Source: Epiperipatus broadwayi | Taxonomy: Eukaryota > Onychophora > Udeonychophora > Euonychophora > Peripatidae | Assembly (NCBI GenBank): GCA_028023455.1 | Contig: JAQFVV010000453.1 | Span: forward strand, 497,377-561,376 | Length of the DNA stretch: 64,000 nt | Reading direction: 5' to 3' | Shown here: piece after piece, positions 12,101 through 23,850 of the stretch | Layout: each line of letters begins with the position of its first letter | Position numbering within the stretch: position 1 is the first letter of the stretch | The notes under the pieces: generated by a model | What the model saw: only the letters and a program-made list of their open reading frames with translations | Told to the model about the DNA's origin: nothing | Database searches by the model: none | Translations under genes and position numbers: made by a program

Positions 12101-12109
12101 ATGTATTTT

Positions 12110-12340
12110 TATATTAGACCCAGGTTCGAATCCCATTCTAGTACTGTCACTGGTCAGGCCAGCAACACCTGAAGAAGAGGGGAGAAAAATACCTCTTGAA
12201 ACCTGTTTGCTGTGATATTACTAACAGTTAGTGCTTATACTAACCTGTTTCCTGTGATATTACTAACATTTGTTTGCTGTAATATTACTAACAGTTGGTG
12301 CATATACTAACCTGTTTGCTGTGATATTACTAACAGTTGA
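12110..12340 (+). repeat. SINE-like fragment followed by a minisatellite
   Basis: A good Pol III B box (CCAGGTTCGAATCCC, about 12120) is followed by GGCCAGCAACACCTGAAG and ACCTCTTGAAACCTG, a layout seen at the 3' part of many tRNA-derived SINEs. From about 12198 a unit like AACCTGTTTGCTGTGATATT plus ACTAACAGTTGGTGC is repeated about three times with variation. No A box is clear, so the SINE is incomplete at its 5' end. Confidence 0.5.
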
Positions 12341-12712
12341 ATGCATTTGGAATATTTAAATAAAATTAAACTTATCTAAAGACATTCAACACACATGTTA
12401 GATGATGGAAATAGTCCAATATGAAAATACATCTAGAACACCATCATCACAAACCTTCAGAAAAACAACAAATATTATAGTTTAATAACTATCCAATCTA
12501 TGATTACAATGTCAGAACTGAAGAGTCTAAAAAGTTTACTATAGAGCTTAGTTCTTGATTAAAATTTCTACATAATTATTATTGTTTGTAAATACTTAGC
12601 TATATATGTCCTAAATAAATATTAAAGACATTAAAATGTGTCTCATATTTGTCTTTGATTTAATAATATTATATATTTCTATTTTTTAAAAATATAATAT
12701 ACCATACAAGAT
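12341..12712. other. AT-rich DNA related to the 59.2-kb tandem repeat
   Basis: TCTAAAGACATTCA followed by GATGGAAATAGTCCAATA resembles the unit repeated three times at 59.25-59.80 kb, so a diverged single copy seems to lie here. The last 12 bases (12701-12712) form the left half of the direct repeat discussed for the next feature. Confidence 0.4.
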
Positions 12713-12932
12713 CACATGATCACCATCTCTTATACTAGCACATAATTGTTATTAAACAAGGCAAAACTCTCCATACAGTAGTGCCACCCTGTGCCAACCA
12801 GAGTAATCAGTGAATGCCATAAGGCTTGTGCATAAAATCTCTATCTAGTGCCTACTCATCCAATATCCCCAGACTACTTTCTAGCTTGTGGCCTTCATCA
12901 GTGAGGAGCCTATGGAGAGTTTTGCCTTGTTT
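12713..12932 (-). mobile_element. small non-autonomous element with hammerhead and 22-bp inverted repeats
   Basis: A 22-bp perfect inverted repeat (12754-12775 and 12911-12932) contains GGCAAAACTCTCCATA. The right arm ends exactly where ACCATACAAGAT (12933-12944) begins, and the same 12 bases stand at 12701-12712. This looks like a target-site duplication around an element of about 220 bp. Between the arms, on the minus strand, lies a hammerhead. No protein is encoded. It could be a retrozyme-like or Penelope-derived terminal repeat; the superfamily is not certain. Confidence 0.55.
12866..12907 (-). ncRNA. type I hammerhead ribozyme (second family)
   Basis: The minus strand reads UCCUCA, CUGAUGA, a stem II region with GGC and GCU around loop CACAA, GAAA, GUAGUC, UGGGGA. 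UCCUCA pairs with UGGGGA over six positions (one G-U), which is a full stem I placed exactly at the core and at the GUC cleavage triplet. Stem II is weak (an A-A mismatch next to the core and one wobble). Stem III is minimal, as in metazoan retrozymes and Penelope hammerheads. Spacing and order are hard to explain by chance. Confidence 0.6.
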
Positions 12933-12944
12933 ACCATACAAGAT

Positions 12945-13540
12945 ATTACTTATGTGATAATATATGGAATAAATAAATCTTCAGCTTCTAGCATAGATGA
13001 AAAGCCAATACTATTATAGTTACGTAAAACATATATTATATGGGAATTTGAATTATTCTTTTACAGTACCATAGGTATTGGTAATTATAGCTTTATTTTT
13101 TTTATTAGAAAAAAAACTTCCCAACCTGCTGCAGTAATCAGTAAGTATACTTATCTTGTTTCTTACAAATATTCTTAATTTTTACACTTTGATATAAATC
13201 TCTTCTTGTGTTAATATGTTTTCTAGATTATTTATTAAATATTAATTTAGTAATGAATATTTATTGGAGTTTTACAATTATTTGTCACTTCCAAGTAAAA
13301 TCTTTAGAATTATTGCTCACTAGAGGGCACAGGCCTGATAATTATTCTGCTTTTCAGATGCCACTTTTGTATTAATTTTACCTCATATAAGTAGTTTTTC
13401 CATTCAAAAATATAAAAAATTATTTTATTAACATCCATTTTTTCTTTCCACTTAAGAATGGAGTCTTCATTCATCATGGAAGAGAGATTTAATAATGATA
13501 ATAATTGTCCTATGGTTTTAGCTGAGTAAGTAGCCATTTG
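12945..13540. other. non-coding DNA upstream of the first LINE
   Basis: Near 13457 a short frame beginning MESSFIMEERFNN ends at GA-GTAAGT, which mimics an exon with a donor site and a TTAAG upstream. No homology is recognised. It could be the LINE 5' region. Confidence 0.3.
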
Positions 13541-13541
13541 C

Positions 13542-13778
13542 ATGGCTAAGAACTCTTTAGATTCTCAACTTATGCAGGGAAAAACACCAATTAAAGCTGA
13601 TTTCATGAATGAAACATTGATCTTAATAAAAATCTATCTTCCTAGGGACCCCACCCTGAAATTTCATCAAGATGGAAGCAAAATTAAAGACACAGAGGAG
13701 ATCATTGTAATGGAGGAATTACCTGCATTTGAAGTGAGTAACATTTTAAACAACAATAAAAAAACTTTCAGACAATGA
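13542..13778 (+). pseudogene. unidentified 78-residue open frame at the LINE 5' side
   Basis: The frame starts MAKNSLDSQLMQGK and contains IYLPRDPTLKF and EEIIVMEELPAFE. I do not recognise a domain. It sits at the left edge of the LINE in the same orientation and may be the N-terminal part of its ORF1. Alternatively it is an exon: GAAGTGAGT near its end matches a splice donor. Nothing downstream supports a host gene. Confidence 0.25.
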
Positions 13779-15399
13779 TAGTATAAAAAATATTTCCAAT
13801 GACATAGGTCCTATGGAATACAGATACCCCCTTTAATCAACCCAACTATACTTTTTCTAATAATATATTATATGCTAATGCTTTGAAAAGAAATTCCAAC
13901 AGGTATAAGACATCTGCTTAGAAGGATCTTCAGAATGATAATGATATTTTCAACATATTGAGTTTCCTTACTTAAATTTGGATCAACACACTTTGAATCA
14001 TTAACACACAAGTTTAATGCCACAATTCCCTCACAACTCCATAGATCATTTCTTAATTACAGTAGTAATAAAACTTTAATCCTTGCTATTACAAACTTGA
14101 ATTGTGATTTATTTAATTTTCCAGTTGATGAATTTTGTAATGAACTTACAAGAGAGAAATTATGGAATCATGTTTTTTTAAGTTATTAAATCACTCCAAT
14201 AGCAGATACCTAATTTTTGAATTTTCATGATTCACCACAAAGGTTAATTTCAGAAGTCAATTAAATTCATGGGTAACAAATATGTGTGGTTGATATGAAT
14301 AGACCAACAATCCTTAGTGGCCAAATCTGCAATTGTTACCTGAGCTTTTGATCTTCAACATCTTCTCAAGCCATTTGGGTCTGTTTCAAATTTTTGGTAT
14401 CTTTTGGAAAAAAGGGCTGAAACACTCGTTCTGACCAATATGATAATTTTCACCATTTCTCTTAATAAAGAAACTAATCCAACATCCATCCCTACTATGT
14501 ACTCTGATGATACTGCTCTGCTCATTATATCCTTTTGAGAATGTTCCACTGCAGTGCTTCTTCTGTAAACTGCAAACATATCTCATTAAAGTCTGCCATT
14601 CTAGGATATGTCATATTTGTCAAATGAAAAAAACCAGGTTGCACAATTGCAGACCACCTAATACCCAGGCAGAATGGATCTTACTTCCCACAAGAATGAT
14701 ACTACAGTACATGATATTATCAACTCTGTTACTTATGAACTTATGGTTTCCACTAATAATGTTAAACTTCCTGTGCTTCTCACACTCTTCAAGAAGCAGT
14801 AGCACATCTCCTAGATTGGATTCTACAATCACTGAACTTCCCTCCAACATAATTAAAAAAAGTAAAAGTAAATGCAAAAGGACTAATCAAGGCATCAATG
14901 ATTCTTGGATTAATGGTGATAACAAAGGTTTGATGGGTCTAGAAAAAACTCATTTGACCCTGAATCTCCCAGTGCAATTAAAAAAGGGAAAAAATGATAA
15001 AAGACTATATATCTGATAAAGACCCAGATCTTGATACACCACCTAAAGATCTCTGCATGGATGTTTATTCAGGGATTAATGTGAAAGAAATCATCTCATC
15101 ACAACAGTATAAATCAAAAAACAAGAATAAAGTCTACTGGAAAACTCAGATCCATAGTGGTCTTAAAGTTGATGGCAAGGAATCCAAAATCCCTGATAAG
15201 CCAATCAGGAAGAAATGAGTTATCATCATTTTCTCAGCCCTCTGATCCCTAACTTCTTTCATACTTCATTACTTGATTCTGGTGGAGGTAAGTTTTGTGC
15301 TCCAATTTGATCTGATAACATTAAAACCAGCTATCTTAAGAGACCTTAACTCAATTAAAAGGGTCAATGCAATCCCAAATTGGATTACTCAATATTCAC

Positions 15400-15995
15400 C
15401 ACATGTAATATGATTTGCTGAAACAAAATTGCATCCCTTTTCAAATCCAGAAATTCCAATAAGATTCAGAAAAATTGGTTCTCTACATCATTCCATTTCA
15501 GTGCACCCCTCTACAGCGGTCACCATTTTTATTTCCAATAATTCCCTATTTAAAGCATATAGAATAAATGTTATTAATCAATTTCTCCTAATTGCCACTT
15601 TCTTTCATTTGTTCTTTAAATTAAATGTGATCTTTGTTTATTTTAAGAGAGAAATAAAGCTAATTCACTCATTGATACAACAAATTAACTTGATACTTAG
15701 CTCTAACCTTTACCCTACAATAATGTTGGGGGGATTTTAACAATTCATACCAGCACTTTCATTCTAAGTATATTCATCTTATAAATACATGCCTTTTGTG
15801 TGCAGAGGGCTTCTTTTCTATGGATGCCTTATTTTATATTAAGCAATTTTCATTCCTCATTGATCTGTTCTACTATTCCCCTGACCTTCATTTTATTATT
15901 GATCCCTGCTTTCAATCCATTTCATACTTTGATCACCTCATGCTTGTAATTAATTTATCAGTAGACCTGTTCCCTGGTCCTGTAAAGGCTTGAAG
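15400..15995 (+). pseudogene. LINE copy A, APE-type endonuclease remnant
   Basis: The sequence reads FAETKLHPFSN, the glutamate-containing motif of apurinic-type LINE endonucleases (usually QETKL), then a GGFN stretch where GDFN is expected, then LIDLFYYSPDLHFIID and a YFDHLMLV piece corresponding to the final S-D-H motif. The matching parts of copy B read LAETKL, LQGDF and FIDLTFYSSDLHFMIE. Several frame changes separate the pieces, so no protein could be made. Confidence 0.6.
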
Positions 15996-16599
15996 TCCAC
16001 TACTTGAATCCTTCTTAAAGCCTTGGTTCCAGAGGCAATCCTTTCAGAGACCTACATCTAGTTTAGTAAAATTGACATCCTAGCCCTACCTCCAACAGAA
16101 ACATGGTTTACCTTCATCAATATAGCAAACTTTATCATTTCATACATCCAGGGAACAAGGTCCAACTTTACTTTTTCAAAAGTTGGAGTCCATCAATAAC
16201 ACCCTGAAGCATATGCCTCCACTCTCTTCTTCAATAGAATCAATTATGAGTCTCAAACAACAATATAAGGACAATCAACAAACCATTGCAGATTATCTAT
16301 CCACCAAGAATTTGAGGATCTTCCTTAGCCAGCCTCACAATTGCTTTAGGGATTATATTAGCTGGGCACTGGGCCACAGAGACAAATTAAATACTCTTTG
16401 ATTGAGAATAAACTCTACTCAAGGTAAGGCCAAGTTGACAAATTGTCCTTGTGAGCCAAATCAAATGTTTTTTAATGAATCCACAATATTAAATCATGAC
16501 ATATCAGAAAAAACTATTAAAACCAAATTGTCTTCAATGCCTGAGAAAATACATTCCGGTCTCCATGCTATTCTTAAAATTCATCCTGGTACGCTTTGA

Positions 16600-17600
16600 A
16601 AGATTTATGGTTCCAATCATTCATGGGATGGTTAACCTCATTTCATATAAATCTTTTCGACATTGATGACCTGTATCCCATAAGGTTGGTGCCTTTTCTC
16701 AAAAAGAACTTAGAACCTTAGGCCTATCTCCATGGACCAATTGGTGATCAAGATTATTGAATCAGTTGTTAAGGACAAAAAGATTCAGGATAAGGTTCTC
16801 CCATTTATTTCTTAGTATCAATTTTCCAAAAAGGGTTTATCCACAGCTGATGCCATCAGTTTGTTTAAAATAATCTTAGACTACAATAGAAAATTTAGAA
16901 AATCAAAACTGGTGGTCATCAAGCTGGACATTGTTGGAGCATTTGACTCATTTCAGACTCATTGTCTCCTCAACATACTTGGCAAGTTCAGCATCTCATA
17001 TGGTGTTATGGTGTTATCAATATAATAGGTAATCTACTCAATAATAGGGACATTTCGATCTTCCTAGAAGCATACAAAATTCAATGGACTTTCACTTCAC
17101 TCCATTTCAATGTTCCAATTCTAACATGCCTATAATACCACCCTAAAATTTTTTTTCCTCAGTTCCCTGTTGCATTGTGCTTCACTGCTGTTTCCCCTAC
17201 ACACACTCCTCCTCCTCCTGAGAAGACCTGGTGTTCATCCCTATTAGAGCACATCTTAAAATTTACCATTATACCTATTCAACCAAATTTCTCAAAAAAT
17301 TAAATTTTAGGAGATATATCACCTTATTAATAACGATACTCCTCCTTGTCCTTCTCTTTTATCCTTCTCTAATCATACCATTATTAAAAAATTCAAGTGG
17401 TGGCATCTGGAATCTAAATATGTAGACTTTTTGATCAAGATAAACCTAAATGCTCTTCCTACAAGCCAATTTCTACTCACCCATAGGGGATTCTCACACA
17501 TAGACCAGGTCCACCCTTTATGTCATAGGGATGATGAGACTATGTTGCATGTTTTCTGTCATTGTACCTCACTTTAATGTTATAGAGACATTATAGCCTC
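16600..17600 (+). pseudogene. LINE copy A, reverse transcriptase and C-terminal zinc region
   Basis: Fingers (IIESVVKDKKIQ, then QFSKKGLSTADAISLFK) and motif A (VVIKLDIVGAFDSF) are readable between 16.74 and 16.96 kb. The YADD region is not recovered. The C-terminal C-x-x-D-x-E-T-x2-H-x4-C cluster is at 17.5-17.58 kb. The frame is interrupted repeatedly. Confidence 0.6.
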
Positions 17601-17993
17601 CATATATAGTAGCCAGAAGTCTACTCTCATGTAGTATTGGCAATGATGCATTTCATTCTATTAGGATTTCTACTTTCTTACTCTTTGCATATTGGTCCAT
17701 TAGATGTATGCTTATATTTAATCCTACCATTGATAATCTCCATCAATTATTCATATTAAAGCTTTAGACTATCCATGATAGAGACAAAAACGTAGCTCCT
17801 TTATTTATTTTTTAAGACTACATGAGACCTTCTTTCCATTACAGATTTTTGTTTATGATGCTTGTGCTGTACATTTAGTTGTTCCTGACTGAAAGACTAG
17901 TTGTGTAATCTTTATCCCAGCTCTGTTATTAACTATATTGCTTTCACAATTGTACTAATTTAATCATTTTATCTAAATAATTATGAGAAAAAA

Positions 17994-18697
17994 TATTGTT
18001 TGTTAGTAAAGGGAATGCCACAATTGATTGCAAAAAAATATAATAATGGTAAATCAAATTATAATTTATAGTTGACATTGATAAATACCAAACAAAAGTG
18101 CTAAAGATGTATAAGATATTATAATCTGCACTAATGGAAAAGTGGCTGATTCAGCTGAAAATGCATCTTGAGAGGAGGAGGCATTTAGTTTTTTCAGTCA
18201 TCATTATTCGTGAATATGAAGTGTGTCTGGTGGAATAGAAATTTTAAGTATAATATTAATATATATTTTGGAATCATTTATGTCTGCATGTTTAATGTTG
18301 ATGATGGTATGAATGAGACTCAGCAGCCATTTTCCTTGGTAGTTGGAGTCATTTACTTGTGAAAAATCTTTGCATTAATGTATATTTTGTTTAATAGTGC
18401 CTAATATTTTATTGCATAGTATTATAAAGTCTAAACTATTAGAGGACAAAAAATTTGAATCATTATACTTTGGCTTGCCTAAGGTTCAGAATATTTCACA
18501 CTCAGACACTACAGTTTATTTTTAAACATAGATAAAGAGAATAGATTTATTTTTCTATCCATTATAGACTCTATGAATTTGGATAATATTGCTCATTAAT
18601 TGTATGAAAATGTTTTACTTTTTTTGACACTATAATATCAGTTAGGGTTATACTTAATCAAATGTAAACCATGATCATCTATAAAAAGTCACAGTTT
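17994..18697. other. AT-rich non-coding DNA
   Basis: No gene or repeat recognised between the LINE 3' end and the tandem duplication. Confidence 0.5.
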
Positions 18698-19031
18698 GAG
18701 TTTTAGTCCAGAATCCTTTACAAATATACATATTTACATCTATAGAAAGATGTACTGGAGAAATGAACCAAATAAAGTCCAATATAAAGTCAATTGACTA
18801 ATTGGAATAAGATGTCAGCTTAGCATGTATAATTTTAATGAATAATAAACATAACAAAGACCGTGAGTTTTAGTCCAGAATCCTTTACAAATATACATAT
18901 TTACATCTATAGAAAGATGTACTGGAGAAATGAACCAAATAAAGTCCAATATAAAGTCAATTGACTAATTGGAATAAGATGTCAGCTTAGCATGTATAAT
19001 TTTAATGAATAATAAACATAACAAAGACCGT
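18698..19031. repeat. perfect tandem duplication, 2 x 167 bp
   Basis: The unit starting GAGTTTTAGTCCAGAATCC at 18698 recurs at 18865 with no difference that I can find and ends ACAAAGACCGT each time. Perfect identity in otherwise diverged DNA indicates a very recent duplication, or an assembly duplication. Confidence 0.9.
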
Positions 19032-19127
19032 GAAGCAAAGATTACCTTTAAATTCTGAAATTCTGACTGTCATATAAAACATTACAAATGCAATAAATAC
19101 TTTTTATTCACTTGATATACTGAATGG

Positions 19128-19378
19128 TAAGATTAGTGAAAATTTCTGGACAAATAATAAGAAGGAGAAAAAAGAACAAGAAAAAAAAGAAGGAGAGGAG
19201 GTATGAAAAAGTAAAGGAGAAGAAGAAGATAGATGAAAAGACGAAGAAGGAGAAGAAAAAAAAGAGGAGAACAAGAATGAGGAGAAGAAAAAAGAAGGAT
19301 AAGGAGAAAGAGAACAAGAAGGCAAAAGAAGAGAAGAAAAAATAGCAAAAGAAGAAAGAGTTGGAGAAAGAAGATGAA
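19128..19378. repeat. purine-only tract (AAG/GGA-rich low complexity)
   Basis: About 220-250 bp of almost pure purine on the plus strand, made of AAG, GAA and GGA steps. Open frames on both strands (lysine/glutamate-rich on plus, serine/phenylalanine-rich on minus) follow from composition and are not genes. Such mirror-like polypurine tracts can form triplex DNA. Confidence 0.85.
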
Positions 19379-20613
19379 ATAGACATTGATTAAAAAAACC
19401 TATCTAGATTTTATATGTGAAAATTAACTGTGGAATTTGTAACAGAGTGATTGAGTTGGTGATTAAATAAAAGGATAAAAATATTGAATATATATATATA
19501 AAACATTATTTTAATATCATTACAATCACAATGTAAATAGCAATTTTATGTAAAACTACCTCTGAGAATGTTGACCAACTTAAGCAAGACACTAATTTTA
19601 ATTAAAAATCACAATTATGAAATATACCCCTGATTATGATTAGAAATTTAGAAATGATGTAGACATAGACCAGGATATCTTATTAGAAAATTTAATTAAC
19701 GTACTGAAAACAAATGGAAAAATATCAACACATAATTCTATTTTACATCTTAAATGATCTGCACATTGTAAGGCATTTTATAATCAATGAACAGGATTAT
19801 ATTTGCTTAAGTAAGGTTATAGATCAGTTTTCATTGATAAAAGTATTTACTATTTGTTCTTTTATAGCAGAATAAGTAATCATTTACTAATAAGTTACAT
19901 TATTACTCCTTTAAACATGACCGTTTTTTTGTCTTTTATTTTTAAATTGTAAAAAATAAACTATTGTATTTATAAACTTAAAGATGAACACATATATGAT
20001 AAAAATTAAAAAGTGCAAAAAGAAAAAAACAAAAAAAAAAACAAGTATTATAGCTGATAATCACTTTACAGAAACATTTATCTTTTAAATTAATGACTTG
20101 CAAAAGAATGAAACAAATGTAATAATGATTGTAGAATAGTTTGTTATTTGAGAGATTATATGACATTTGAACACCAGAAGTAACAGATTGTATTTTGATC
20201 CTAAAATATTTAGCTCTCTGATTGCATCACTATACCACACCCTAATCTGCAATGCAGCAAACATAGTTTAGAAGCTTTTTAACCTTAATAGTAATATATA
20301 AAATATACCAAGAAGCACTTAAACATTAAATATGAAACGAGGAAATATATTACAACTGATAGAACATATTAAAAACAACTTGGTACAGTCAGTGTGCATA
20401 GTTAAATATATAAACAAATAAAATAAAAAATCCATATAACATTATATTACTAGCAAAAAAAGAACAACTATACTTTACTAAAATTCTTCCATAACCATGG
20501 TTTTATCTATTAACAAATAGATCATTTCAAGTGAATTTCAACTAAAATATACCACATACATAGTCAAAATAAGAGTCATAGATCACATGACCCTATTCTC
20601 TTAAGCTTGTAAG
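19379..20613. other. AT-rich non-coding DNA
   Basis: No coding frame or recognised repeat; short (TA)n near 19488. Confidence 0.5.
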
Positions 20614-20890
20614 TTATAAACATTGAGGATTGCCAATTCCTCAACAAGCTTTGTGGTAAATGCTTAGCCAGAGAAAGCATTTAAAATATCTCTGTCAGGA
20701 ACCCTACATGGCACTCCTCAGAGACACTAGTATCTGAACCTGCTCTGGCACCTCTCTGAGGAGTGCCAAAGCCTGAAACCATGGTCAGGGTTTGGGGGAA
20801 GGTTCCTGATAAGAGATATTTTAAATGCTTTCTCTGGCTAAGCATTTATCACAAAGCTTGTTGAGGAATTGGCAATCCTCAATGTTTATA
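20614..20890. mobile_element. hairpin MITE, arms of about 88 bp
   Basis: ATAAACATTGAGGATTGCCA at the left is repeated inverted at the right end. The arms contain TCCTCAACAAGCTTTGTG, TGCTTAGCCAGAGAAAGC and ATTTAAAATATCTCT, pairing to about GGTTCCTGA at the loop side. The loop of about 95 bp has a second small palindrome (GGCACTCCTCAGAGA against CTCTGAGGAGTGCC). No coding capacity. Confidence 0.8.
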
Positions 20891-20899
20891 CCACCTACA

Positions 20900-21380
20900 T
20901 ATACCAAACAAAATAGCCTTCCCATCATTCACTTCAAAACCTAACTTCTTTTAATATCAAAAGATGCCATCATGAAATTGATGACCTCAGATTCAAAATT
21001 TGTTATCATCAAAGTTTTCTTTTATTCTTCTTTTCAATTCACTTTTTGCATAAAATATAACTTCTGCATTGTCAAATAATATTGTATGTACTGTATTCAG
21101 TTCATGAATATACAAAAGTGAGTTTTGATATCTATTTTTAACTCTACTCTTATGAACTTTAACTCTTTCATTAAGACTTAATTAACTCTAGCCTATATAA
21201 ATTTTATGACAACTACAAAGAATCATATAAATTACTCCAGTAATAAAATTGCAATCAGTTACCTGCTTTGAACCATTTAGTAATGAAATTAAATTCAGGC
21301 CTTTCTTCCAAACAGCTTTCATATTCTCCAATAAAAACTATTCTTATAAATCAATTTACTAATTGATCACTTATATGACA
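20900..21380 (-). pseudogene. Penelope-like GIY-YIG segment, inverted copy
   Basis: This block is the reverse complement, with about 80-90 percent identity by eye, of 22.55-23.02 kb, which encodes the GIY-YIG part of a Penelope-like element. Shared landmarks include GGCCTTTCTTCCAAAC / GGAAGAAAGGCC and CTCAGATTCAAAAT / TTTTGAATCTGAG. The left edge lies right beside the hairpin MITE. Confidence 0.6.
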
Positions 21381-21690
21381 AAGAAATAAACTTTATTCTC
21401 ATTAACACTTAAATCTTGATTATTACAAGATCTATAAATATTTTTAGTAAATATAATATTCAAATTTTTTCTTTTTCCTTTTTTTTTATGTATTGATTTT
21501 TATATTTCCATATCATACAAACTACAAAGAATCATATAAATTACTCCAGGAATAAAATTGCAATCAATTAACTGCTTTGAACCATTTAGAAATGAAATTA
21601 AATTCAGGCCTTTCTTCCAAACCACTTTTATATCATCCAATAAAAACTATTTTTATAAATCAATTTACTAATTGATCACTTATATTTCCA
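21216..21690. repeat. direct duplication of about 165 bp
   Basis: ACTACAAAGAATCATATAAA at about 21217 recurs at about 21522. The copies run on through GAACCATTTAG and GGCCTTTCTTCCAAAC to AATTGATCACTTATAT (21377 and 21685) with several differences. It duplicates part of the inverted Penelope-like segment. Confidence 0.75.
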
Positions 21691-22139
21691 TATCATACAA
21701 TTTCCAACTTTCTTATACACTTCAACAATACACAAAATTGAACTTGTATAATCTTCTTCTTTTGAAGAATATGGTAAAATTAATGGATTTGTTTTAGAAA
21801 AAGAACTCATATCAGTCAGTTGATAGAATAAAAAGTATTAATGTGTTTCTTGATGTTTTGAAAAAAATTGAATATTTTCTGCTAATAAGATTAAGATTAT
21901 TCATAATTTGCTAATTGTTATTAGAGAATTTTATGTACTTTGTGTGTAAGGTTGTGTTCTGTAAAATTAAAAAGAGTTGGTTTATTGGTTATATTATTTT
22001 TTTCTTTAATGTGCTCTGCCTATATTGATTTTTTAGAGAGTGGTGTTATTGATAATTTTTCTGTCTCTTTAAAATTATTTGTTAAGTGTGTTAATGATTG
22101 TTTGTTTGTTATATAGGAGGATAAATTGACAGATTTTTT

Positions 22140-23020
22140 GGTGGACTGAATGTTTTTGATTCTAATATTAAATTTACTATTGAGGGGAATACATTTGAAT
22201 TTGTAAAGTTAAAATTTTTAGATTTAAATGTTGATAAAGTTGATAATGTTTTATTTAGTAGTCATTTACTTAAGGAAAAAAATTAGAAATAAGATAAGGT
22301 CATATAATTATCAATCTGTTACTCATAAGAGCATTTCTTTATTAAATTTTTGTTAGAGGAATAAAAGTCTTAATAATTTTTAAAATAATAGTTTTATTCA
22401 GAGGAGTCAATTTGCTTCTGATTATATTGAGTTAGGATATAATAATTAAATTTATTAGGAATATTATATTTAATAAAAATATCTGTAGATCTGATAAAAA
22501 ATGTCAGTGTTAATGAGAATAAAGATTTTATTTGTTTGCCATTTAAGTCATCAATTAGTAAATTGATTTGTAAGAATAGTTTTGTATTGAGTGGTTTTGA
22601 AAATAGTTTGGAAGAAAGGCCTGAATTTAAATTCATTACTAAATGGTTCAAAAAAGTTACTTGATTAGTAATATATTTCTGCAGGAGTTTATATGATTTT
22701 TTGTAGTTGTCATAAGATTTATATAAGCCAGATAAATTAAGTCTTAATGAGAGAACTAAAGTTGATAAGAGTAGAGTTAAAAATAAATATCAAAATTCAG
22801 TTTTGTATATTCATGAATTGAATACAGTCCATAAAATATTATTTGATAATGCAGAGGTTATCTTTTATGTAACAAGTGAATTGAAAAGAAGAGTAAAAGA
22901 AACTTTGATGATAAAATATTTTGAATCTGAGGCCATCAATCTTATGATGTTAAAAAAAGTTGGGTTTTGAAGTGAATGATAGGATGGCTATTTTGTTTGG
23001 TATATGTAGGTGGTATGTTT
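22140..23020 (+). pseudogene. Penelope-like element: RT end plus GIY-YIG endonuclease
   Basis: At 22.2 kb the plus frame reads KLKFLDLNVDKVDNVLFSS, the FLDL segment after the reverse transcriptase palm, followed by remnants of the thumb. At 22.69-22.95 kb it reads CSCHKIYI, then after a gap SVLYIHELNTVHKI, FDNAEVIFYVTSELKRRV and KETLMIKYFESEAIN, which follow the GIY-YIG nuclease layout of Penelope-like elements (a cysteine pair and YIG-like start, an H-x-H-like piece, a late conserved glutamate region). Stops and frame shifts are frequent. The catalytic GIY part is poorly preserved. Confidence 0.65.
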
Positions 23021-23850
23021 AATTTAACTTCACTTGAGTAGATCTATTTGTTAATAAATAAAATCATAATTAGTAAAGTTTTATTGGATAATATTGTATA
23101 ATGTTATATAAATTTTTATTTTATTATTTATTATTAATATAGCATCAGACAGTATTTAATTTTTAAATGTATAGATAGATGTATGCTAATAAAACTATTC
23201 AAATTTTACATTTTTTGTATATAAACGTTTACTTATTTAGATTCTTCTATAGACTTTCAAATGTTGCATAACATCTTTACTACATTAAATTCTATATATA
23301 TATATATTTGATATTAAGAAGTTATATTCAGTTTCATATTTTTTATTTGGTTTTGTATAAAAAGGTTAAACTAGGTAAAAAGAAGTCATTACATGCATTG
23401 GAACTGATATAAATAAATATTTACAAATTAAATAGTTAAAGTCAAACAGTTTAAAACTATAAAATATAATTTTTATAAAACTGTTGCTATTTCCATTTTA
23501 GTAACATCTATACTACTACGAATTTTCAATGTTAGAATTTCTTAATATTTTATTAAAACAATGAATTTAATATAAAATAAAATTTGTAATTATATTGTAA
23601 TAATGTTATACATTAATATAAATGCTTCTTGCATAGAACAAAAAATACAAAAATATTATTTAAATCTTTATATGCATTTTTGATGTTGAGCACTCTCTTT
23701 AAAAAGCAAACATATTACAGAAAATAACAATTTAAATTTGCTTTGCTCCAACTCAGTGATGAATGTAAAATTCAACAAAATATTGGAATGAAGATGGTTT
23801 GGCTCATGTCCCAATAATTTATAATTTAAATTATATTCTTTTCTACAGTA
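23021..23850. other. AT-rich non-coding DNA
   Basis: No gene or recognisable element; a (TA)n run at about 23294. Confidence 0.5.

Larger units (their letters stand above)
13541..17993 (+). mobile_element. decayed LINE retrotransposon, family 1 (copy A)
   Basis: Plus-strand frames, interrupted by many stops and frame changes, follow the order of a two-ORF LINE. 14.6-15.2 kb: a cysteine/histidine-rich stretch (ICHICQ then HNC) and a lysine-rich tail, taken as ORF1. 15.4-16.0 kb: endonuclease-like pieces (FAETKL, then a GGFN-like stretch, then LFYYSPDLHFII). 16.7-17.0 kb: reverse transcriptase with motif A KLDIVGAFDS. 17.45-17.6 kb: a zinc-binding end, FLLTHRGFSH then CHRDDETMLHVFCHC. The 3' end is at GAGAAAAAA near 17993. 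The copy at 54.2-58.0 kb gives the same motifs in the same order. The 5' end is uncertain. Confidence 0.7.

Noticed and set aside
19104-19386. Four overlapping lysine/glutamate- or serine/phenylalanine-rich open frames
   Set aside because: Composition effect of a polypurine tract; open on both strands and in several frames.
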